Below, in pieces: positions 7,134 to 12,325 of a stretch of DNA of 12,329 nt. Position 1 is the first letter of the stretch, and the number at the start of each line of letters is the position of its first letter. The translations under genes were made by a program, and so were the position numbers. Source of the DNA: an uncultured Oscillibacter sp. (GTDB lineage: Bacteria > Bacillota > Clostridia > Oscillospirales > Oscillospiraceae); the NCBI GenBank assembly GCA_946183175.1, contig CAMHBH010000058.1:1-12329 (forward strand), written 5' to 3'. A model generated the notes under the pieces. That model did not search any database, had not been told where the DNA came from, and saw nothing but the letters and a program-made list of their open reading frames with translations.

Positions 7134-7865
7134 ATGAGAAAACGGATTGCTCTTGCACTGTCCCTCGCGCTGACTTTGAGCCTCGCGGCCTGCGGCAAAC
7201 AGGCGGAGCCCGAGCCCCCCGCCGAGGAGAACGCCGCTGTTTCGGACACGGTAGACGACAGCGCGACAACCTCCGGCGACACCGCCGCGGCCCCCGACGC
7301 CGCGACAACCTCCGGCGACACCGCCGCGACCCCCGACGCCGCGACAACTTCCGGCGACACCGCCGCGACCCCCGGCGCCGCGACAACCTCCGGCGACACC
7401 GCCGCGACCCCCGACGCCGCGACAACCTCCGGCGACACCGCCGCGACCCCCGGCCCCTTGGCTATCTCGAACCCGTTCACCGATTACGCCACCTACGCCG
7501 AGGCCGAAGCGGCGGCGGGGTTCCCGTTCGGCGTGCCGGAGGAAATCGGCGGCTACGATACCGTCAGTTACCGCGTGGCCGACGACCTGTCCCTGTTTGA
7601 AGTCATCTACTCCAACGGCGACGCCTCCCTGACTGCCCGCAAGGCCCCCGGCGGCTGGAATGTCAGCGGCGACAATAACCAGTACACGCAGGAAGTCGCG
7701 CAGACGCTCCAGGGCGTCAACGTCACCTGCTGGGGCGACGGCGAATCGCTCTTCCTCGCCATGTGGACCGTCGACGATTACTCCTACTCCCTCGGCGCAA
7801 GCCAGACCGTCGACCGGATGGACTTCCTCGGCACCGTCGAGACCATTATCGCCCTCAACGCCTGA
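7134..7865 (+). CDS. Lipoprotein with 13-residue tandem repeats, function unknown
   Basis: A 243-residue surface lipoprotein. The signal peptide MRKRIALALSLALTLSLAAC ends in a lipobox with Cys20. An acidic Pro/Glu stretch follows, then five tandem copies of a 13-residue unit ATTSGDTAATP(D/G)(A/P) at 44-108 (DNA 7263-7457), which would form an extended, Thr/Ala-rich tether to the cell wall. The C-terminal globular part (about 112-243) contains FPFGVPEEIGGYDTV, VIYSNGDASLTARKAPGG and DYSYSLGA. It loosely resembles the DUF4367-type domains of clostridial lipoproteins, but I do not assign it firmly. ATG 7134 is supported by AGAGGAG (7118-7124) at 9 bases and by the signal peptide; the frame is open far upstream only because it runs antisense to GC-rich genes. 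It is a single-gene unit with its own promoter and terminator. Confidence 0.85.
   Translation: MRKRIALALSLALTLSLAACGKQAEPEPPAEENAAVSDTVDDSATTSGDTAAAPDAATTSGDTAATPDAATTSGDTAATPGAATTSGDTAATPDAATTSGDTAATPGPLAISNPFTDYATYAEAEAAAGFPFGVPEEIGGYDTVSYRVADDLSLFEVIYSNGDASLTARKAPGGWNVSGDNNQYTQEVAQTLQGVNVTCWGDGESLFLAMWTVDDYSYSLGASQTVDRMDFLGTVETIIALNA
7263..7457 (+). repeat. Five 39-bp tandem repeats inside the lipoprotein gene
   Basis: Units begin at 7263, 7302, 7341, 7380 and 7419 with only a few point differences, mainly the GAC/GGC (D/G) codon near the unit end and one ACC/GCC change. The near-identity suggests recent expansion and possible length variation between strains. Confidence 0.95.
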
Positions 7866-7871
7866 CGAAAA

Positions 7872-7901
7872 CCTCCCCCGTAGCCCGGGGGAGGCTTTTT
7901 T
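7872..7901 (+). terminator. Strong intrinsic terminator after the repeat lipoprotein gene
   Basis: CCTCCCCCG (7872-7880) pairs with CGGGGGAGG (7886-7894) around a five-base loop and is followed by C and six T (7896-7901). This is a canonical Rho-independent terminator. Confidence 0.93.
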
Positions 7902-7943
7902 GCGCAGTTTCACGCATATGCGCTTTTATCGTAAAATTATGTA

Positions 7944-7972
7944 TTGTTTTTTTCTTCCGGATATGGTATGCT
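7944..7972 (+). promoter_or_regulatory. Promoter of the small P-loop gene
   Basis: TTGTTT (7944-7949), a 17-base spacer and TATGCT (7967-7972). A TG one base before the -10 (7964-7965) makes it an extended -10 promoter, which can offset the weak -35. Confidence 0.65.
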
Positions 7973-8017
7973 TATATCCCCGTGTGGAATATCCTACAAG
8001 ATAAGGAGTGACCAGCC

Positions 8018-8428
8018 ATGGTTCGTTTGATTATGGGCGGCAAGGGCGAGGGCAAGACCAAACAGCTCATCGACATGCTCAACAACGCCGCGAAGGACGA
8101 AGAGGGCAGTGTGGTCTGTATCGAGGCCGCGCGCAACATGACATTCAACATCCACTACCAGATTCGCCTCATTGACGCTCAGGAATACGACCTCCACAAC
8201 TACGATATCTTCCGGGGATTCATCATCGGCCTCTACGCCGGCAACTACGACATTTCCCATATCTTCATCGACGACCTGCGCAAAATCGTGGGCATGGACG
8301 TGGACAGCAATATGGAAGCCTTCCTCGACTGGCTCGACCTGTTCGGCGAGCGCAACGGCATTAAATTCACCGTGACCGTCAGCGCCGACCGCTCGACTGC
8401 TACCGACGGCATGCGGCATTACCTGTGA
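8018..8428 (+). CDS. Small stand-alone P-loop ATP-binding protein
   Basis: A 136-residue soluble protein made almost entirely of a P-loop core. Walker A GGKGEGKT is at 7-14, preceded by the beta strand MVRLIM. A Walker B-like HIFIDD (81-86) follows, and the C-terminal strand FTVTVSAD (117-124) could carry a sensor residue. It is too short to contain an added effector domain. Similar short clostridial proteins have been annotated loosely as PilT-like, but no pilus genes are near and I do not adopt that name. AAGGAG (8003-8008) stands 9 bases before the ATG. The gene has its own promoter and terminator, so it is monocistronic. Its function is unknown; the sequence supports nucleotide binding only. 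Confidence 0.8.
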   Translation: MVRLIMGGKGEGKTKQLIDMLNNAAKDEEGSVVCIEAARNMTFNIHYQIRLIDAQEYDLHNYDIFRGFIIGLYAGNYDISHIFIDDLRKIVGMDVDSNMEAFLDWLDLFGERNGIKFTVTVSADRSTATDGMRHYL

Positions 8429-8442
8429 ATCTCCCGCTATCG

Positions 8443-8480
8443 GGCGCAAAACCGGATTCCGTCCGGGTTTTGCGCCTTTT
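8443..8480 (+). terminator. Intrinsic terminator after the P-loop gene
   Basis: GGCGCAAAACC (8443-8453) pairs with GGTTTTGCGCC (8466-8476). The stem extends inward past one bulged G (8454-8456 with 8462-8464) to a five-base loop and is followed by TTTT (8477-8480). Confidence 0.88.
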
Positions 8481-8512
8481 CCGGTTTTATGCACAAAGAA
8501 TCCGGCGAAAAC

Positions 8513-8520
8513 TGTGCACA
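8513..8520. promoter_or_regulatory. Palindromic operator candidate upstream of the Mrr-like gene
   Basis: TGTGCACA is a perfect 8-bp palindrome 7 bases upstream of the -35 box. Its half TGCACA also occurs at 8490-8495, giving an inverted repeat with TGTGCA at 8513-8518. No specific regulator can be named. Confidence 0.4.
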
Positions 8521-8527
8521 TTGACGG

Positions 8528-8556
8528 TTGACAAAGTACCCCCTCGCCCATAGAAT
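8528..8556 (+). promoter_or_regulatory. Promoter of the Mrr-like gene
   Basis: A perfect -35 TTGACA (8528-8533), a 17-base spacer and TAGAAT (8551-8556). Transcription should start near 8563, leaving a leader of about 93 bases. A TTGAC at 8521 forms a second, overlapping direct copy of the -35 core. Confidence 0.85.
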
Positions 8557-8562
8557 ACACAA

Positions 8563-8655
8563 ACCGCAGGGGCGAAAGCCCCTCGGTCGTATGGCAAGCC
8601 GCGCGCGTGCCACGGGAGCCGTAACGAAACCAGAATGGAAAGGGTGAGCTGACAT
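8563..8655 (+). ncRNA. Structured 5' leader of the Mrr-like gene
   Basis: The predicted transcript begins with a strong hairpin: ACCG (8563-8566), a bulged C, AGGGGC (8568-8573), a GAAA tetraloop, GCCCCT (8578-8583) and CGGT (8584-8587). A second helix TGGCA (8592-8596) with TGCCA (8608-8612) and a small ACGG/CCGT hairpin (8612-8622, exclusive with part of the second) follow. The leader ends in an A-rich, weakly structured stretch with GGTGAG before the ATG. It could be a cis-regulatory RNA. I could not match it to a riboswitch class I know. Confidence 0.45.
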
Positions 8656-9708
8656 ATGACAAATTCCAACATCCGCCTTTGGGCCGTCCACAGCCTCGGC
8701 GACGCCTTCTCGGTCGAACAGGGTACTATCGCGTTCGACTGGCCCGGACTGGGCGACTTAAGCGTATTGAACCCCGAACGCGACGAGTTCCGCGCGAAGT
8801 TCGACAGCGTCTACCCCGACGCCAACGCCGCGAACCGTACCGCCGTCGCGGGGGCGCTGTACCGCCTCGTGTACGAAATGGCACAGGGCGATTACGTCGC
8901 CTGTCTCCACGGCGAGACTGTAAGCCTGGGCACCGTCAGCGGGCCTTACGAATTCCGCGACGGCGTCCACGTCCGGCCCGTCGACTGGCTGCGGCACATC
9001 CCGCAATCCGAATTTTCGCGCGACGCCATGCGCGAAATTACCTGTTCGCCCGTGCGGCTGTTCGCGGTCAAGCGCTTCGCCGGGGAATTTCTGGCCCCGC
9101 TGGGCGTGGCGTGGGTCGAACCCGAACCCGTCAAGCGTCCCGCCGCGCCGGAAACGCCCGTCGCCGCCGCGTCTACGGTAGCCGTCAGCGCCCCGGGCCT
9201 ACCCGTCACGGCACCGGGCCGCGCCGTACCCGTCAGCGCGTGTACGCTCCGCGCCGCCGACTACGCCGGCACCGATACCGCCCGATTCGTCCTCGACGCC
9301 CTCCGGCGTACCCTCACCCGCGAGACCTTCCGGCAGTTCGCCGCCGGACTTCTACGCGCCATGGGCTATACGATTTCCTTACCGCCCGACAGCGGCCTGA
9401 GCGAATACGAAATGACCGCGCTCCGCGACGAACTTTTCCCGCCCGTGCTCGTACAGCTCCGCGCCGGGGAAGTCCGCGATACCGATATCGCCCGTTTGCG
9501 CGACGCCCTGACCCCAGGCAGTTACGGCCTGGTCGTCACCCTCGGCGACTTCTCCGAGCGCGCGCGGCAGACTTTGAAGCAGTCTCCGTACCTGCGCGCC
9601 GTCGACGGGCCGGAAGTCGCCGCGCTGACGCTAAAATACTACTGCGGCCTCGACGAACGTTACCGCGCCTTGATTCCGCTCCGTATGGTCTACGTACCAG
9701 ACCAGTAA
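8656..9708 (+). CDS. PUA/EVE-like plus Mrr-like protein with a degenerate nuclease motif
   Basis: A 350-residue protein of two domains. The N-terminal part (about 5-145) matches the PUA/EVE-like module found before Mrr nucleases: IRLWAVHSLG, IAFDWPGLGDLS (25-36), AQGDYVACLHG, SLGTVSGPYEFRDG (90-103) and HVRPVDWLRHIP (105-116). Such modules bind modified bases in related restriction enzymes. A Pro/Ala/Val linker (about 154-196) follows. The C-terminal part has the Mrr_cat frame: FVLDALRRTL, FRQFAAGLLRAMGYTI (225-240), VLVQLRAGEV (264-273), LVVTLGDFSERARQTL (292-307) and AVDGPEVAALT. The usual GDGGxD...QxK catalytic core is not there: the Asp-bearing stretch reads DSGLSEYEMTALRDEL and QxK is Q267-L-R269. 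It may be a non-cleaving binder. The GGTGAG ribosome binding site (8643-8648) is modest. Confidence 0.75.
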   Translation: MTNSNIRLWAVHSLGDAFSVEQGTIAFDWPGLGDLSVLNPERDEFRAKFDSVYPDANAANRTAVAGALYRLVYEMAQGDYVACLHGETVSLGTVSGPYEFRDGVHVRPVDWLRHIPQSEFSRDAMREITCSPVRLFAVKRFAGEFLAPLGVAWVEPEPVKRPAAPETPVAAASTVAVSAPGLPVTAPGRAVPVSACTLRAADYAGTDTARFVLDALRRTLTRETFRQFAAGLLRAMGYTISLPPDSGLSEYEMTALRDELFPPVLVQLRAGEVRDTDIARLRDALTPGSYGLVVTLGDFSERARQTLKQSPYLRAVDGPEVAALTLKYYCGLDERYRALIPLRMVYVPDQ

Positions 9709-9712
9709 GGCG

Positions 9713-9749
9713 GAAACCGGACGGTTCCGTTTCGGAACAGTCCGGTTTC
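9713..9749. terminator. Bidirectional hairpin between the Mrr-like gene and tRNA-Gly
   Basis: GAAACCGGAC (9713-9722) pairs with GTCCGGTTTC (9740-9749), and GTTCCG (9724-9729) with CGGAAC (9733-9738), separated by one G/A mismatch; the loop is TTT. This 16-bp stem sits 5 bases from the Mrr-like stop and 7 bases from the tRNA 3' end, and its arms supply T-rich ends on both strands. Confidence 0.75.
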
Positions 9750-9755
9750 GTGTCA

Positions 9756-9829
9756 TGGAGCAGGGTACGGGAGTCGAACCCGCCTGACCAGCTTGGGAAG
9801 CTGGTGTAATACCGATATACGAACCCTGC
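9756..9829 (-). tRNA. tRNA-Gly (anticodon CCC)
   Basis: A complete 74-base cloverleaf on the minus strand. Acceptor GCAGGGT (9829-9823) pairs with ACCCTGC (9766-9760). The anticodon stem CCAGC/GCTGG encloses loop TTCCCAA with anticodon CCC at 9797-9795. The T arm is GCGGG-TTCGACT-CCCGT. The discriminator T and CCA are encoded. Its codon GGG is read as Gly. Confidence 0.95.
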
Positions 9830-9838
9830 GTGAGTGTT

Positions 9839-9867
9839 ACTATACCACACTCCGGCGCGGAATGCAA
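9839..9867 (-). promoter_or_regulatory. Promoter of tRNA-Gly
   Basis: On the minus strand TTGCAT (9867-9862), a 17-base spacer and TATAGT (9844-9839), just 9 bases before the mature tRNA 5' end. Confidence 0.8.
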
Positions 9868-9947
9868 GAGGAAATTTCGCCGAAATGAAAAAAATATTCG
9901 TCTGAGCGCTTGGCGCGGTTTTGCCCCGCCCCCGCCGTGGGGGAGGG

Positions 9948-9976
9948 AAAAACCGGACTTGCCGCAGAAGTCCCGG
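9948..9976 (-). terminator. Terminator of the FadR-type gene
   Basis: On the minus strand CCGGGACTT (9976-9968) pairs with AAGTCCGG (9960-9953) with one bulged G around a seven-base loop, followed directly by five T (9952-9948). It lies 24 bases after the stop codon. Confidence 0.8.
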
Positions 9977-10000
9977 GGCGACGCAGCAAAAGCCGTTCCG

Positions 10001-10729
10001 TCAGGAACTCTGCAAGACCTCGCCGAAGTAGCTTTCGCGCACCATGTCCTCTACGTGGCTGTCGTCGCGGTTGCGCAGGGCCTGACAGAGTTCCTCGTGC
10101 GCGGCCAGGAGTTCGGCCCCCCGGCCCCCGCGAATCATCGCCGATACGGTCTCGTAGCGCATGGCGTAGGTCAGCGACCGCACGACGCGCCCGACTTTGT
10201 CGGCCAGCGGATTCTTGCCCATCCGGGATATCTGGTCGTGAAAGGCGTTGTCGGCGCGGAAGAACTCCTCGATAGTGTTCTCTTTGCGTTGCAGGGCGGC
10301 GCGCATATCGTCCAGGCGGGTTTCCAGGGTCTTCATCTCCGCCGGGTCGTACTTCTGTATGGCAAGGCGCAACATGCCCGCCTCGGTCATCTGCCGGAGT
10401 TCCATGAGGTTCTCGAAGGAGTCCTGATTCAGAATGATTCCGTACACCATGGGGTCTATCATGCTCTCCTTGAAGCCGTCACAGACGAATGTACCCTCCG
10501 AGCGCTTGCTTTCCAGCACGCCCAGGTAGGTCAGGATTTTGATGGCCTCCCGGACACTGCTCCGGGCGATTCCCAGCGAGGCGGCCAATTCCGGTTCCGG
10601 CGGGATTTTGTCGCCGGGCTTGAGTTCCTTGTTTCGCATGGCGTCAGTCAGTACGTTGATAACGCTCTGCACGACGGATTCCTTTTTCAGGTTCTGATTT
10701 TTGAGGAAATTCGGTGTCTGCGCCATCAT
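10001..10729 (-). CDS. GntR-family regulator of the FadR/FCD subgroup
   Basis: A 242-residue transcription factor. The N-terminal winged helix (about 17-82) has the canonical LKPGDKIPPEPELAASLGIA (37-56), SSVREAIKILTYLGVLE and the wing SEGTFV. The C-terminal all-helical FCD ligand domain (about 105-235) has LRQMTEAGMLRLAI and DNAFHDQI with the metal pair D160 and H164, then AAHEEL with H211. The fourth usual ligand, a His near the C-terminus, is replaced in the RESYF region (232-236). Such proteins usually repress carbon or acid catabolism genes until a carboxylate ligand binds. ATG 10729 and ATG 10726 are adjacent; GGGGG at 10738-10734 is 4 or 7 bases away, favouring 10726 if anything. The gene runs divergently from rpsF. 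The target is unknown; no metabolic genes adjoin it. Confidence 0.88.
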   Translation of the reverse strand: MMAQTPNFLKNQNLKKESVVQSVINVLTDAMRNKELKPGDKIPPEPELAASLGIARSSVREAIKILTYLGVLESKRSEGTFVCDGFKESMIDPMVYGIILNQDSFENLMELRQMTEAGMLRLAIQKYDPAEMKTLETRLDDMRAALQRKENTIEEFFRADNAFHDQISRMGKNPLADKVGRVVRSLTYAMRYETVSAMIRGGRGAELLAAHEELCQALRNRDDSHVEDMVRESYFGEVLQSS

Positions 10730-10749
10730 AAAACCCCCTTGTTTTCTCT

Positions 10750-10760
10750 TTGTAGGACAT
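10750..10760. promoter_or_regulatory. Candidate autoregulatory operator for the FadR-type protein
   Basis: TTGTAGGACAT contains TGT-AGG-ACA, matching the FadR-subgroup GntR consensus TnGTnnnACnA except at the last base. It spans the predicted transcription start of the regulator's own gene (near 10757), where binding would block initiation. Confidence 0.5.
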
Positions 10761-10763
10761 AAA

Positions 10764-10792
10764 ACCATAGCACATTGTGAAAGTTCTGTCAA
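10764..10792 (-). promoter_or_regulatory. Promoter of the FadR-type gene
   Basis: On the minus strand a perfect TTGACA (10792-10787), a 17-base spacer and TATGGT (10769-10764). Confidence 0.8.
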
Positions 10793-10864
10793 GCGGATTT
10801 TCGCGGGGAAAGCGTATTCCGGGCCCCCGGGGGAGTGGGATTCTCCGCGAAAAAGCGCTTGACA
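10787..10864. repeat. Large inverted repeat carrying the -35 boxes of two divergent promoters
   Basis: The 24-base arm 10787-10810 and the reverse complement of 10841-10864 agree at 21 positions. The spacer is 30 bases and includes CCCCCGGGGG (10824-10833). Each outer end is the -35 TTGACA of one promoter: the FadR-type gene on the left, rpsF on the right. An A/T run lies 11-14 bases outside each -35 towards the centre. Confidence 0.9.
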
Positions 10865-10887
10865 AATCCGGGGGACGGCGCTAAAAT
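10859..10887 (+). promoter_or_regulatory. Promoter of the rpsF-ssb-rpsR operon
   Basis: A perfect TTGACA (10859-10864), a 17-base spacer and TAAAAT (10882-10887). An AAAAA tract (10850-10854) upstream resembles a proximal UP element, as expected for a ribosomal protein operon. Confidence 0.87.
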
Positions 10888-10893
10888 AACAAG

Positions 10894-10956
10894 CTGTCTG
10901 TCTACACAGACTCCTTGCCCTTGCGGGACTGCAAGGGCCATCTGTCCAAAAGGAGG
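10894..10956 (+). promoter_or_regulatory. Structured rpsF leader, possible autoregulatory element
   Basis: GCCCTTGC (10917-10924) pairs with GCAAGGGC (10931-10938). Upstream, GTCTGT (10896-10901) can pair with ACAGAC (10906-10911). ACAGA (10906-10910) can instead pair with TCTGT at 10941-10945, next to the ribosome binding site at 10952-10956. S6:S18 complexes bind their own leader in many bacteria; I did not find that motif's conserved CCG clearly here. Confidence 0.45.
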
Positions 10957-10964
10957 TGCCAAGT

Positions 10965-11261
10965 ATGGCTAAGATTTCCGCAAACTACGAAGTCGTGTAT
11001 ATCGTCGACCCGGCGCAGGGTGAGGAAGGCATCGCCGCCACGGTGGCGAAATTCCGCGACCTGGCCGAGCAGCACGGCTCCGCCGTGGAAGTGGAGGAAT
11101 GGGGAACCCGGCGTCTGGCCTACCCCATCAACTTCAAGAACGAGGGCTACTATGTCCTGATGTCCTTCACCAGCGGGCCGGAGTTCCCGAAGGAGCTCGA
11201 CCGCGTATTCCGTATCACGGAGGGGGTCATGCGTTCCCTGATTGTCTGCAAGGGCGAATGA
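10965..11261 (+). CDS. rpsF: 30S ribosomal protein S6
   Basis: A 98-residue S6. The beta strand ANYEVVYIVDP (8-18), the helix EGIAATVAKFRDL, the family signature WGTRRLAYPINF (46-57) with EGYYVLMSF (60-68), and FRITEGVMRSLIV (82-94) are all present. It binds the central domain of 16S rRNA together with S18, encoded two genes downstream. The start is ATG 10965 with GGAGG (10952-10956) 8 bases upstream; an in-frame GTG at 10956 overlaps that site and is rejected. It is the first gene of the operon, divergent from the FadR-type gene. Confidence 0.96.
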   Translation: MAKISANYEVVYIVDPAQGEEGIAATVAKFRDLAEQHGSAVEVEEWGTRRLAYPINFKNEGYYVLMSFTSGPEFPKELDRVFRITEGVMRSLIVCKGE

Positions 11262-11274
11262 GGGGGCGCGGTTC

Positions 11275-12042
11275 ATGCTAAACAGTGTAAGCATCATGGG
11301 GCGTCTGGTTCGCGACCCGGAACTCCGCCGCACGCAGTCGGGCATTGCCGTCACGACGATGCGCGTTGCCGTGGACCGGGATTTCAAGAGTCAGGACGGC
11401 ACCAAGCAGGCCGATTTCTTTGACGTGGTCGCGTGGCGCGGTACGGCGGAGTTCGCCAGCCGCTACTTTTTCAAGGGCCGCATGATAGTTGTCGCCGGAC
11501 GCCTCCAGACGCGGGAATGGACTGACCGCGACGGCAACAAGCGCACGTCCGTGGAAATCGTCGCCGATTCCCTCTACTTCGGCGACAGCAAGCGCGACAA
11601 CCCCAATAATAACGGCGACTTCAACCCCGGCTACGGTTCCCAGGGCGGCTACGGCGGCTACGGCTCCGCCCCCGGCTATGGCAATTCCGGCGGCTACGGC
11701 GGCTCCTCGGGCGGCTATGGCGGTTCGTCCGGCGGCTACGGTTCCGCCCCCGGCTACGGCAATTCCGGCGGCTACGGCGGCTCCTCCAACGGCTTCGCCT
11801 CCCCGGGCGGCTACGGCGGCTACGGCAATTCCTCCGGCGGCTACGCTTCCGCCCCCGGCTACGGTACCCAGTCCGGCGGCTACGGCGGCTACGACAACAG
11901 CGCCCCGTCGGCCAATCCGGCCCCGTCCGGCGGGGAGGAATCCGGCACCCAGCCCCCCGCCGACACGCCCTCCGGTTCCGCCGACCCCACGCCGTCCGGC
12001 TTCGCCGAACTCGCCGCCGACGACGGCGACCTTCCGTTCTGA
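11275..12042 (+). CDS. ssb: Single-stranded DNA-binding protein with a long Gly/Tyr-rich linker
   Basis: A 255-residue SSB, longer than the usual 140-180. The OB fold fills 1-105: MLNSVSIMGRLVRDPELR, FFDVVAWRGTAEFASRYFFKG (48-68), the GR-LQTREW strand and TSVEIVADSLYFG (91-103). Residues 115-206 are a low-complexity chain of GGYGG, GYGSAPGYGNS and GGYGGSS units; a 78-base segment is duplicated (11662 and 11740). A Pro/Ser/Ala/Glu stretch leads to the conserved acidic tip DDGDLPF, which recruits replication and repair proteins. It coats single-stranded DNA and acts as a tetramer in this family. ATG 11275 is 13 bases after the rpsF stop with AGGGGG at 11261-11266. The linker, not the fold, is unusual. 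Confidence 0.95.
   Translation: MLNSVSIMGRLVRDPELRRTQSGIAVTTMRVAVDRDFKSQDGTKQADFFDVVAWRGTAEFASRYFFKGRMIVVAGRLQTREWTDRDGNKRTSVEIVADSLYFGDSKRDNPNNNGDFNPGYGSQGGYGGYGSAPGYGNSGGYGGSSGGYGGSSGGYGSAPGYGNSGGYGGSSNGFASPGGYGGYGNSSGGYASAPGYGTQSGGYGGYDNSAPSANPAPSGGEESGTQPPADTPSGSADPTPSGFAELAADDGDLPF
11617..11892 (+). repeat. Low-complexity Gly/Tyr/Ser repeats in ssb
   Basis: The DNA is a degenerate array of GGCTACGGC-type units with an imperfect 78-base duplication (blocks around 11662 and 11740 that differ at a few synonymous positions). Synonymous variation means that the amino-acid pattern has been kept by selection and is not merely a fresh DNA expansion. Confidence 0.85.
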
Positions 12043-12067
12043 ATTTTGACCCGAAAGGAGTATTCCT

Positions 12068-12325
12068 ATGGCATACGATAGAGAGGGAAAGCCGGGCGGC
12101 AGACCCGGCGGACGCGGACGCCGCCGCAAGGTGTGCCAGTTCTGCGCCGAGAAGTGCGCCCAGATTGACTACAAGGACAGTAACAAGCTGAAGCGTTTCC
12201 TTTCGGAGCGCTCCAAGATTCTGCCCCGCCGCACGACTGGTACTTGTGCCATGCACCAGCGGCAGTTGACCGAGGCCATCAAGCGCGCCCGTCAAATCGC
12301 GCTTCTGCCCTACGTCACCGACTGA
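12068..12325 (+). CDS. rpsR: 30S ribosomal protein S18 (zinc-binding type)
   Basis: An 85-residue S18. A Gly/Arg-rich N-terminus (8-21) precedes KVCQFCAEKC (21-30), IDYKDSNKLKRFLSERSKI (33-51), RRTTGTCAMHQRQL and the C-terminal helix. Cys23, Cys26, Cys60 and His63 are the positions that hold zinc in the Cys-containing form of S18, so this is the zinc type rather than the Cys-free paralogue. S18 pairs with S6 on the platform of the 30S subunit. GAAAGGAG (12053-12060) lies 7 bases before the ATG. It is the last gene of the operon visible here; the window ends 4 bases after the stop, so no terminator can be seen. Confidence 0.96.
   Translation: MAYDREGKPGGRPGGRGRRRKVCQFCAEKCAQIDYKDSNKLKRFLSERSKILPRRTTGTCAMHQRQLTEAIKRARQIALLPYVTD

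Noticed and set aside
7263..7457. Tandem 39-bp repeats as a CRISPR array
   Set aside because: Units are contiguous with no unique spacers and encode an in-frame protein repeat.
5391..7865. 824-residue open frame on the plus strand ending in the repeat lipoprotein
   Set aside because: It runs antisense through the ACT and binding-protein genes. The real gene starts at 7134 with a ribosome binding site and a lipoprotein signal peptide.
8018..8428. PilT twitching-motility ATPase
   Set aside because: The protein is far too short, lacks the Asp and His boxes of PilT and has no pilus genes nearby.
8563..8655. Known riboswitch, for example c-di-GMP-I or c-di-AMP (ydaO)
   Set aside because: The GAAA-capped stem and a GGGTGA stretch are superficially similar, but the conserved core blocks of these classes as I know them are absent.
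9756..9829. tRNA-Gly as the attachment site of the transferred ATPase/RloB cassette
   Set aside because: It is more than 4 kb away, no partial copy of the tRNA end was seen at 3190-3300 or near 5360-5400, and no integrase gene is present.
9830..10762. 310-residue open frame on the plus strand opposite the FadR-type gene
   Set aside because: The minus strand encodes a clear GntR-FCD protein; the plus frame is its GC-rich shadow.
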